Below, one piece after another: positions 23,836-31,299 of a stretch of 32,520 bases of DNA. Under the pieces are notes generated by a model. The model saw only the letters and a list, made by a program, of their open reading frames with translations. It had not been told where the DNA came from and did not search any database. The position numbers were made by a program, and so were the translations under genes. The number at the start of each line of letters is the position of its first letter. The first letter of the stretch is position 1. Location: positions 1 to 32,520 of the forward strand of contig DATJZY010000186.1 of NCBI GenBank assembly GCA_035577985.1. Reading direction: 5' to 3'. Source of the DNA: Candidatus Eisenbacteria bacterium (lineage in GTDB: Bacteria; Desulfobacterota; Binatia; DP-6).

Positions 23836-25418
23836 ACGCGCTTCTTCTTCTTCGCGATGTAGTCGACCAGCAGGTATTCGCCGAGGCGATCGGGGCGGGT
23901 GTAGAGCGCGCGCCCCTTGTTGATGCGCGTCATGCGCTCGACGAAGGCGCGGAGACTCGGGCTGTCGTCGAGCATGAAGGTGTTGATCACGATCCCGCGT
24001 CGCGTGACGCGCTCGACCTCCTTCAGGGTCTCCTGCGCCGCCCGCATGCTGATGCCGCCGAACGAGAGCGGCCATTCGCAGTACAGGCGCCCGCGCAGGA
24101 AGTAGGCCGTCGGCTGCCCGTCGGTGATGACGATGATGTGCTGGTTCGGGCTCGGGTGGCGCGCGAGCAGCTCGGAGGCGAGCCGCAACCCGTCCTGCAG
24201 GTTCGTGAACGGGTCGCCCATGTTCCAGCTCGCCTCGGGGAGATCGCGCAGCTTCAGCTCGACCGCCCGCGTGAAGAAGCCGACGATGGCGAAGTAGTCG
24301 CGCGGGAACTTCGAGCGGATGAGGCTCTCGAGCGCGAGCGCCACCCGTTTCGCAGCCGCGAAGCGTCCCTCCCAGGACATCGACCAGCTCATGTCGAGCA
24401 GGAGCACGGTCGAGCTGGTCGTCGTCCGCTCCGCCGCGAAGACCTGGAAGTCGTCGGGCGCGAGGCGCAGCGGCGTGCCACCGCGTACGAGCGCGTGCTT
24501 GAGGGTGGCGACGAGCTCGAGCTGGAACGGGTCGCCGAACCGGTAGGCGCGGCTCTCCTCGGGCCGGATCTGCGTCGCACCGCGGTGATCGCTCTCGTGG
24601 CCGCCGCTGCGATCCTTCAAGAGCCCCTGGTAGATGTCGCGGAGCGCGAGCTGTCCGAGCTTGCGAACGCCCTTCGGCGTGAGCCGCGTCCGCCCCTCGC
24701 GTTGTCCGAGGTAGCCGGCCTGCGAGAGCATCGCGACCACGTTGCGGAGCAACTGCAGGCTCTGAGCGGCCTCGGTGCCGAGCAGCGCGCGCAGCTCGTC
24801 CGGATCGATCATGTCGAGGTTGCCGGAGAGGAGCGCGTCCTCGAGCGCCTTCCAGCGCTCCATCTCGCGCATGAGCTCGACCGCTTCGTCGAACGACAGC
24901 CCGCGCTGCCCGCGCAGGAGATCGCCGTAGCGGCGCTGGAACTCCTCGAGCTGCCGGATGTTCTCCAGCTCGTCGAGCAATTCCTCGAACATGCCCCGGG
25001 CACGCTCGTCCTCGAACTCGTAGTCCCGGAGCTGCTCGAGGCTCTCCGAGAGACGGGAGGCGAGCTGATCCAGCCGGGCGCGCTTGGCCGCCGCCTTCTC
25101 CGCATCGTCGAGCTCGTCCAGCGTCTCCCGCTCCTGGTCGAGCACGTCCTCCAGGCGCCGGCGCAGCTCCTCGAACGCGTCGCGCAGGTGGACGTCCTGG
25201 AAGCGCTCGCGCATGGCGTTGCGCAGCTCCTCGAGAAGATCGTCGAGCCCGAGGACGCGGATCCCCTCCCACTCGAGGCCCTGATGCATGAGCCAGTCGA
25301 GGGCGTGCGCGACGTCGTCGGTGTACGAGAGGTAGTCCGCGAGCTTGTCGAAGATCTGATCGGCCGTGAGACGGATCTGCTGCGTTCCGTCCCAGGCCGT
25401 GTAGCGTACCCGCAGCAT
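23832..25418 (-). CDS. von Willebrand factor A domain protein, partner of the AAA+ ATPase (528 aa)
   Basis: The N-terminal two thirds are helical and very rich in Glu/Leu/Arg (coiled-coil-like, about 30-230). A basic stretch RDIYQGLLKDRSGGHESDHRGATQIR follows, then a vWA domain from about 335 with an intact metal-ion-dependent adhesion site (D342-M-S-W-S, then NMGDPFTNL and ITDGQPT). It ends in a Lys-rich tail. Known principle: ChlI/MoxR-type ATPases act with vWA proteins as chaperone-like or metal-insertion pairs, and the gene upstream is such an ATPase. The target is unknown here. It starts at ATG 25418, 12 nt after the ATPase stop, and its own stop overlaps mutS by 4 nt. Confidence 0.88.
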   Translation of the reverse strand: MLRVRYTAWDGTQQIRLTADQIFDKLADYLSYTDDVAHALDWLMHQGLEWEGIRVLGLDDLLEELRNAMRERFQDVHLRDAFEELRRRLEDVLDQERETLDELDDAEKAAAKRARLDQLASRLSESLEQLRDYEFEDERARGMFEELLDELENIRQLEEFQRRYGDLLRGQRGLSFDEAVELMREMERWKALEDALLSGNLDMIDPDELRALLGTEAAQSLQLLRNVVAMLSQAGYLGQREGRTRLTPKGVRKLGQLALRDIYQGLLKDRSGGHESDHRGATQIRPEESRAYRFGDPFQLELVATLKHALVRGGTPLRLAPDDFQVFAAERTTTSSTVLLLDMSWSMSWEGRFAAAKRVALALESLIRSKFPRDYFAIVGFFTRAVELKLRDLPEASWNMGDPFTNLQDGLRLASELLARHPSPNQHIIVITDGQPTAYFLRGRLYCEWPLSFGGISMRAAQETLKEVERVTRRGIVINTFMLDDSPSLRAFVERMTRINKGRALYTRPDRLGEYLLVDYIAKKKKRV

Positions 25419-25430
25419 CGCCGCGGCGGC

Positions 25431-26840
25431 TCAGGCCCGGTACGTCGTCCGGCCGCCCTCGCGCTCCTTGTTGAGCTTCTGGTGGAGGTGCAGCCCTTCG
25501 AGAACGAGCTCGGTGGCCGCGGCGAGGAGCCCGGGGCTCTCGACCGGACCCACGAGCCGCGCGACCGCGTCGCCCAGGCCCGGGATCTGCCTCAGCCCTT
25601 CCTGGTACTCCTCGGCGCGCATGCGGTCCGACACCTCGACGCCCCATCCCGCTTCGAAGTGCGCCACGATCCGCTCGCAGTGCTCGAGCCCGAGGTACTT
25701 CTCCCAGATCTTCGAGACGGCGCGGTTGATGAGCCGCTCGACGAGGTCGCCTTCGCTCTTGTCCTCGCCCCCGTACTCGAGCTCGACCTTCCCCGCCGTC
25801 GACGCCGTCATGGCCGGCAGGTCGGTGAGGCGCGGGACGATCTCCGGCTCGCCGAGGCGCACCGCCCGCTTCTCGGCGTTCGACACGAGCGTCTCGAAGT
25901 TGTTGATCGTGACCCGCACGCTGACGCCGGAGGCCTGATTGATCTCGCTCGACGCACGCGCCTCCATCGTGAGCTGCGCCACGATCTCCTTCATGAAGAC
26001 CGGCACGCGGATGGGCAGATCGGCGCGCTCGAACACCGCCACCTCCTGATCGACGATGGCGATCTCCTCGTCGAGCGTGCGCGGATAGTGCGTGCGGATC
26101 TGGACGTCGAAGCGGTCCTTCAGCGGCGTGATGATGCGACCGCGGCTCGTGTAGTCCTCGGGGTTCGCGGACGCCAGGATCACGATGTCGAGCGGCAGGC
26201 GGATCTTGTAGCCTTTGATCTGGACGTCCTTCTCTTCCATCAGGTTGAAGAGACCGACCTGCACCTTCTCGGTCAGATCGGGCAGCTCGTTCACCGCGAA
26301 GATGCCGCGGTTGGTGCGCGGGATCAGCCCGAAGTGGATCGTGTCCTCGTCCGCGAGATAGCGCCCCTCGGCGACCTTGATCGGGTCGACCTCACCGACG
26401 AGGTCGGCCATCGACACGTCGGGCGTCGCGAGCTTCTCGCCGTAGCGCTGGTCGGGCGTGATCCACGTGATCGGCAGTGCGTCGCCCTCGGCGGCGCGGC
26501 GGCGCCGGCACACGCTGCACACCGGCGCGGTCGGCTCGTCGTTGATGGCGCAGCCTTCGATGGCCGGCACGAGCGGATCGAGCAGCCCCATGAGGCCGCG
26601 GATGATCCGGCTCTTGCCCTGCCCACGCTCGCCGAGGAACACGATGTGGTGCCCGGCGAGGATCGCGTTCTCGATCTCCGGGATCACCGTGTCGTCGTAG
26701 CCGATGATGCCCGGAATGAGCGCGTCGTTGGTGGCGAGCCGCCGCAGTAGATTGCGACGCATCTCGGCTCGCACCGATTGGGGTCGATAGCCCGACGCCA
26801 CGAGCGCGCCGAGCGTTTGTGGTTGATCTCGTCTCTCCAC
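25431..26840 (-). CDS. Magnesium-chelatase ChlI-like AAA+ ATPase (469 aa)
   Basis: AAA+ ATPase: Walker A GERGQGKS (70-77), Walker B region GIFAVNELPDL (179-189), sensor-1 SANPED (224-229) and an arginine-finger-like PLKDRFD. Between Walker A and B there is a Cys cluster (C97, C108, C111 in CAINDEPTAPVCSVC) that may bind metal and that I recall from this subfamily. No chlorophyll or B12 cobaltochelatase genes are nearby, so it is not a true Mg-chelatase but the general MoxR-like ATPase/vWA pair. GTG 26840 has a GAGG ribosome site and a promoter at 26860-26887. Confidence 0.87.
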   Translation of the reverse strand: MERRDQPQTLGALVASGYRPQSVRAEMRRNLLRRLATNDALIPGIIGYDDTVIPEIENAILAGHHIVFLGERGQGKSRIIRGLMGLLDPLVPAIEGCAINDEPTAPVCSVCRRRRAAEGDALPITWITPDQRYGEKLATPDVSMADLVGEVDPIKVAEGRYLADEDTIHFGLIPRTNRGIFAVNELPDLTEKVQVGLFNLMEEKDVQIKGYKIRLPLDIVILASANPEDYTSRGRIITPLKDRFDVQIRTHYPRTLDEEIAIVDQEVAVFERADLPIRVPVFMKEIVAQLTMEARASSEINQASGVSVRVTINNFETLVSNAEKRAVRLGEPEIVPRLTDLPAMTASTAGKVELEYGGEDKSEGDLVERLINRAVSKIWEKYLGLEHCERIVAHFEAGWGVEVSDRMRAEEYQEGLRQIPGLGDAVARLVGPVESPGLLAAATELVLEGLHLHQKLNKEREGGRTTYRA

Positions 26841-26859
26841 GCCGTCCTCGCCGCGCGGG

Positions 26860-26887
26860 ATTATACGCAGTCAGCCTGCACGGTCCA
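26860..26887 (-). promoter_or_regulatory. Promoter of the ATPase-vWA-mutS operon
   Basis: Minus strand: TGGACC (26882-26887, 4 of 6), 16-bp spacer, perfect TATAAT (26860-26865). The start would be near 26853, some 13 nt before GTG 26840. It lies at the end of the HIT gene. The perfect -10 is rare in this GC-rich DNA. Confidence 0.6.
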
Positions 26888-27362
26888 GCCACGCGAACGG
26901 CGGCCGCAGGCGGTCGTACGTCTCCAGCAGGTGCTGGGGCATGACCCGCGCCTCGGCGACCGACGTCATGAAGTTCGTGTCGCCCGTCCAGCGCGGGACG
27001 ATGTGCCAATGGAGGTGGTCGGCGATGCCCGCGCCGGCACACGTGCCGAGGTTCATGCCGAGATTGACGCCGTGGGGCGCGAGCACCTCGCACAACGTGG
27101 CGAGGCTCCGCCGCAGCGTGTCTGCGAGCTCCGCGTGCTCGTCCGCCGGCAGGTCCGGGAGCGACGCGGTGTGCCGTCGCGGCGCCACCATCAGGTGACC
27201 GCTCGCGTACGGATATCGGTTCAGCATGACGATCGACGCAGCCGTGGTGCCGAGCACGAGCCGCTCGCGGTCGCCGCCCTCACCCACGCAGAAGATGCAC
27301 CCGCTCGGCGGCGCCGTGGCGGTCACGTAGGCCATCCGCCAGGGGGCCCAGAGGACATCCAC
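26871..27362 (-). CDS. HIT-family nucleotide hydrolase/transferase (163 aa)
   Basis: Histidine-triad protein acting on nucleotide phosphoramidates or dinucleotide polyphosphates. The triad H116-L-H118-W-H120 (HLHWHIVPRW) is intact. A CxxC pair (C22, C25) near the N-terminus and H64 may bind zinc. LNRYPYASGHLMVAPRRHTASL is the usual core. The length and WAPWR start (VLWAPWRMAYV) resemble the bacterial Ap4A phosphorylase-like/FHIT-like group. It starts at GTG, 3 nt after the ihfB stop. Confidence 0.9.
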   Translation of the reverse strand: MDVLWAPWRMAYVTATAPPSGCIFCVGEGGDRERLVLGTTAASIVMLNRYPYASGHLMVAPRRHTASLPDLPADEHAELADTLRRSLATLCEVLAPHGVNLGMNLGTCAGAGIADHLHWHIVPRWTGDTNFMTSVAEARVMPQHLLETYDRLRPPFAWLDRAG

Positions 27363-27365
27363 GCG

Positions 27366-27673
<308 letters not shown>

Positions 27674-27677
<4 letters not shown>

Positions 27678-28555
27678 TGCGGTGTGGGTCCCCCGTACAG
27701 GAACAGAAGTCCGCCGCCAAGCCCCGCCGGCGAGGGACGCGCGAGCGATCCGACGAGATCCAGCCACCAGGGGCGCCAGGGTCCCTTGACGCGCCGCACG
27801 CTCGGCTCGCCCGTTCCACCGGCGCGCGTCCATGCGAGTCGCACCGCCGTATTGAGGCCGCCGAGCTCGTCGACCAGCCCGGCCTCTTTTGCCTGCTGCC
27901 CGGAGTAGAGCCGGCCGTCGGCGAGCTCGCGCACGCGCTCGGGGGCCATGCCACGTCCCCGCGCGACCGCGTCGACGAACTGCTCGTAGACGTCGTTCAC
28001 CATGCCTTGCAGCAGCTTTCGCTCCGCCTCCGTCATGGGACGCAGCGGGTGCCCGATGTCCTTGTACGGCCCGCTCTTCACGATGTCCTCGCCGACGCCG
28101 ACCTTCTGAGCGAGCTGTTCGAGCTGCCGGAACTCCATGATGACGCCGATCGATCCGGTCAGCGTGCCGGCGGCCGCGACGATCGTGTTCGTCGCCGCCG
28201 CCACGTAGTAGCCACCCGAGGCGGCGACGTTGCCGAGCGACGCGATGACGGGCTTGGTCGCGCGCAGCCGCTCGATCTCCTCGTAGATCTCCTGCGAGGG
28301 CGCCACACCGCCGCCGGGCGACTCGATGCGCACCACGACCGCGCCCACGCGCGCGTCCTTGGCGAGTGACGCCAGCGTGTCGCAGATGGGCTCGGCGTCG
28401 CTGATGACGCCCTGGACCTCCACGACCGCGACCACCGGCCCGAGCGTCAGACCGTCGCCCGTGAACCGCTCGACGATCGCCGCCGCGCCGACGAGGCCGA
28501 GGGCGATCAGCGTGAGAAAGCCGAGCCGTCGCAGCCAGGGCCGCCGTTGTGGCAT
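27674..28555 (-). CDS. sppA: Signal peptide peptidase SppA, short form (293 aa)
   Basis: Membrane-anchored serine protease that degrades cleaved signal peptides. One N-terminal helix (about 10-27), then the ClpP-like fold. Serine S113 (GNVAASGGYYVAA) and lysine K165 (SGPYKDIGHPLR) form the catalytic dyad. SPGGGVAPSQEIYEEI and the TGSIGVI turn are typical. It is the single-domain 36K type, not the duplicated E. coli form. It starts at ATG 28555, 15 nt after the rpsA stop. Confidence 0.93.
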
Positions 28556-28570
28556 CGCCGGTCGCCGCGC

Positions 28571-30289
28571 TTAGGCCTTGCCCTTGTCGCGCGCTTCGAG
28601 CTCGTCGCCGAACACGTCGGCCAACGAGAACTTGCCGCTCTCGCGCTCGCGCCGCAGGTAGGCGTCGACCTCGTCCCGCTCCTCGCTGCGCCGCAGCGCC
28701 TTGATCGAGAGGGCGATCCGCTTCTCGCGCGCGTCGACCTGCGTGACCTCGGCCTCGATCTCGTCGCCCACCTTGTAGATCGACGCGGGGCGATCGACCC
28801 GTTCGGTCGAGAGCTGGGAGACGTGGATGAGCCCCTCGACGCCCTCTTCGATCTGCGCGAAGACGCCGAAGTCGGTGACGCTGGTGACGGTGCCCCGCAC
28901 GCGCGTCCCGGTCGGGTAGCGCTTCGGCACCGCCGCCCACGGATCTTCCGTGAGCTGCTTGATGCCGAGCGAGATGCGCTCGTTGTCGACGTCGATGCCG
29001 AGCACGACCGCTTCGACGTCGTCACCCTTCTTGAAGATCTCGGAGGGGTGCTTGATCTTCTTCGTCCAGTGCAGGTCGGAGACGTGCACGAGACCGTCGA
29101 TGCCCTCGGTGAGCTCGACGAAGAGACCGAAGTCGGTGATGCTCTTCACCTTGCCCGAGATGCGGCTGCCGACCGGGTGGTTGATCCGGACCATCTCCCA
29201 CGGATTCGGCTCGGTCTGCTTCAGGCCGAGCGAGATGCGCCGGTTCACGGCGTCGACGTCGAGCACCTGGACGTCGACCTCCTGGCCGACCTCGAGCACC
29301 TTCGAGGGGTGCGTCACGCGCTTGGTCCACGACATCTCGGAGACGTGGATCAGACCCTCGAGGCCCGGCTCCAGCTCGACGAAGGCGCCGTAGTCCGCGA
29401 GCGAGACGACCTTGCCGTGGATGCGGCTGCTGATCGGGAAGCGATCGGCGACGGTCGTCCAGGGGTCGGGCATGATCTGCTTCATGCCGAGCGAGACCCG
29501 TTCGCGTTCGGAGTCGTACTTGAGCACGACGACCTTCACCTTGTCGCCGACGTTCACGACCTCGGACGGATGCCCGACGCGCGCCCACGACATGTCGGTC
29601 ACGTGCAGGAGCCCGTCGATGCCGCCCAGGTCGACGAAGGCGCCGTAGTCGGTGATGTTCTTCACCGTGCCTTCGAGGATGACGCCCTCTTCGAGCACCT
29701 TCAGCGTCTCGCCCTTCAGCTGCGTCCGCTCGCGCTCGAGCACCGAGCGCCGCGACACGACGACGTTGCCGCGCGAGCGGTTGAACTTGAGGATCGCGAA
29801 GCGCCCGCGCTGTCCGATGTAGCGGTCGAGGTTGCGCGCCGGGCGGATGTCCGCATGCGAGCCGGGGAGGAAGGCGGGCACGCCGATGTCGACCTTGAGG
29901 CCGCCCTTCACCTTCCCGACGATCATGCCCTCGACCGCACCCTCGGACTCGAAGGCGCGCTCGATGTCGCGCCAGACGACGAACTGCAGCGCCTTCGCGC
30001 GCGAGAGATGGATCTGTCCGGTGTCGGAATCCGTGCCTTCGAAGTAGACGTCGACGTTGTCGCCCTCATGAACCGCGAGCCCGCTCTCGCGGCTCGTGAA
30101 TTCGTGCAGCGGAACTTCGCCCTCGCACTTGTAGCCAATGTCGATGGTCACCGTGTCGCGTCCGAGGCGCACGATGCGGCCGCTCACCACTTCGCCCGGC
30201 TTCGGGCTCTTCAGGCTTTGCTCGAAGAGGGCGGCGAAATCCTCTTCGGCGCCGGCCGGGTGGCCGGGCTTGTCGGTCCATTCGGGCAT
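28571..30289 (-). CDS. rpsA: 30S ribosomal protein S1 (572 aa)
   Basis: Binds mRNA leaders at the 30S platform. Six S1 (OB-fold) domains at about 32-98, 118-182, 203-271, 288-358, 375-445 and 462-531. Domains 3-6 show the RNA-binding pattern ITDYGAFV/ITDFGLFV ... GLIHVSEMSW. The first two are divergent, as expected for ribosome binding. ATG 30289 is preferred (MPEWTDKP; GGGGG about 10 nt upstream). A frame extending to 30472 runs through the promoter. Confidence 0.95.
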   Translation of the reverse strand: MPEWTDKPGHPAGAEEDFAALFEQSLKSPKPGEVVSGRIVRLGRDTVTIDIGYKCEGEVPLHEFTSRESGLAVHEGDNVDVYFEGTDSDTGQIHLSRAKALQFVVWRDIERAFESEGAVEGMIVGKVKGGLKVDIGVPAFLPGSHADIRPARNLDRYIGQRGRFAILKFNRSRGNVVVSRRSVLERERTQLKGETLKVLEEGVILEGTVKNITDYGAFVDLGGIDGLLHVTDMSWARVGHPSEVVNVGDKVKVVVLKYDSERERVSLGMKQIMPDPWTTVADRFPISSRIHGKVVSLADYGAFVELEPGLEGLIHVSEMSWTKRVTHPSKVLEVGQEVDVQVLDVDAVNRRISLGLKQTEPNPWEMVRINHPVGSRISGKVKSITDFGLFVELTEGIDGLVHVSDLHWTKKIKHPSEIFKKGDDVEAVVLGIDVDNERISLGIKQLTEDPWAAVPKRYPTGTRVRGTVTSVTDFGVFAQIEEGVEGLIHVSQLSTERVDRPASIYKVGDEIEAEVTQVDAREKRIALSIKALRRSEERDEVDAYLRRERESGKFSLADVFGDELEARDKGKA

Positions 30290-30346
30290 CAAACGGGTAC
30301 CCCCTGTGCGCGGAAATGATCTGCAGGGCGCGGGCGCAACCGAGAC

Positions 30347-30375
30347 CTCATAGCCCCGTCGTTCCGGGGATTCAA
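30347..30375 (-). promoter_or_regulatory. Putative rpsA promoter
   Basis: Minus strand: TTGAAT (30370-30375, 4 of 6), 17-bp spacer, TATGAG (30347-30352, 4 of 6). It leaves a leader of about 50 nt in the 112-bp cmk-rpsA gap. CGTCGTTCC occurs twice on the plus strand nearby (from about 30357 and 30387). Confidence 0.4.
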
Positions 30376-30401
30376 GGGCGAACGCTCGTCGTTCCCGCGG
30401 C

Positions 30402-31097
30402 TTAGCGCTCGGAGCCGTCCCGGGTCGCCACGAGGGGTCGCACCATCGCCTCGAGGCGGCCCACCACCGCATCGAGGGTCATCGTGGTCGTATCGAGGAT
30501 GACGGCGTCCGCGGCGGGACGCAGCGGAGACGTCGCACGCTCACTGTCACGTCGATCGCGCTCCGTGATGGCCTCGGCCAGCGCCTCTTCGTCGACGTGC
30601 TCTCCCTGCGTGCGAAGATCGACGGCACGGCGGCGCGCCCGCTCGCGTGGCGCCGCGCTGAGAAACACCTTGACCGGGGCGTCGGGAAACACGACCGTGC
30701 CGATGTCGCGCCCTTCCATGACGCAATCGCCGGCGAGCCCCACGCGACGCTGTAGCGCCACCAGGCGCTCGCGCACCACCGGGCGGGTCGAGACCTTGGA
30801 GGCCCACTCGCCTGCGTCCCCCTCGCGAATGGCCCTACTCAGGTCCTGCCCGCCCACGACGATGCGCTCGCCAACCTCGTCGAAGGCGATCCCGTCCACG
30901 AGCCGCCGCAGCGCCTCGTCGTCGTCGGGAGCCACGCCCCGGTCGCGCGCCAGCACCCCCACGACCCGATACATCGCCCCCGTGTCGATGTGACGGAACC
31001 CGAGGCGGTCGGCGAGGGCGCGGCTGGCCGTCGACTTGCCGGCCCCCGCCGGCCCGTCGATCGCGACCACGATGGCCCCCGTACGGCGGGCGCTCAC
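30402..31097 (-). CDS. cmk: Cytidylate kinase (231 aa)
   Basis: Phosphorylates CMP/dCMP. P-loop GPAGAGKST (15-23), DTGAMYR, the signature VMEGRDIGTVVFPDAPVKVFL and the LID-like RRAVDLRTQGE...RDRRDSERATSPL are all present. The start is taken as GTG 31097 (MSARRTGAIVVAIDG) because GGGAGG lies 5 nt upstream and it gives the usual length. Upstream in-frame extension to 31133 enters the tandem repeat. The GTG overlaps the stop of the second mini-ORF as GTGA. Confidence 0.93.
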   Translation of the reverse strand: MSARRTGAIVVAIDGPAGAGKSTASRALADRLGFRHIDTGAMYRVVGVLARDRGVAPDDDEALRRLVDGIAFDEVGERIVVGGQDLSRAIREGDAGEWASKVSTRPVVRERLVALQRRVGLAGDCVMEGRDIGTVVFPDAPVKVFLSAAPRERARRRAVDLRTQGEHVDEEALAEAITERDRRDSERATSPLRPAADAVILDTTTMTLDAVVGRLEAMVRPLVATRDGSER

Positions 31098-31198
31098 GCG
31101 CCCTCCCGATCCACCCCGGGTGCCGGCCGGCACCCGCCAACTGCGCCCGTGCGCCCGGCGCCTGCGGCGCCGTGCTCCGATGCGCGTCGGGCGCTCAC
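31094..31198 (-). CDS. 34-residue mini-ORF 2 in the repeat, possibly translated
   Basis: GTG 31198 to TGA 31094-31096, begins MSARRASEHG, contains GRTGAV and ends DREGA. It has GGAGG 4 nt before the GTG. Its GTG overlaps the mini-ORF 1 stop and its TGA overlaps the cmk GTG. It resembles cmk at the start (MSARR, RTGA) and aroA at the end (EGA). It may be a translational relay or only a duplication relic. Confidence 0.4.
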   Translation of the reverse strand: MSARRASEHGAAGAGRTGAVGGCRPAPGVDREGA

Positions 31199-31299
31199 GC
31201 GCCCTCCGGTGACAGCGCGTGCGCTTCGCACATCCGCACGACTGCCCCCGTGCGTCGAGCCGCTGCGCGGCCCTCCTCCGCTGGGCGTCGGGCGCTCAC
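31195..31299 (-). CDS. 34-residue mini-ORF 1 in the repeat, possibly translated
   Basis: GTG 31299 (overlapping the aroA TGA at 31296-31298) to TGA 31195-31197. It begins MSARRPAEEG, contains ARRTGAVV (compare cmk ARRTGAIVV) and ends HALSPEGA (compare aroA TALGGVVEGA). About half of the residues are identical to mini-ORF 2. It has the same Shine-Dalgarno and GTGA arrangement. Confidence 0.4.
   Translation of the reverse strand: MSARRPAEEGRAAARRTGAVVRMCEAHALSPEGA

Noticed and set aside
23836..25647. 600-residue N-terminal extension of MutS
   Set aside because: Same-strand shifted frame of the vWA gene. MutS domain I begins right at GTG 23835.
24138..26750. 870-codon plus-strand open frame opposite the ATPase and vWA genes
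   Set aside because: Antisense shadow; the minus-strand products have intact Walker and MIDAS motifs.
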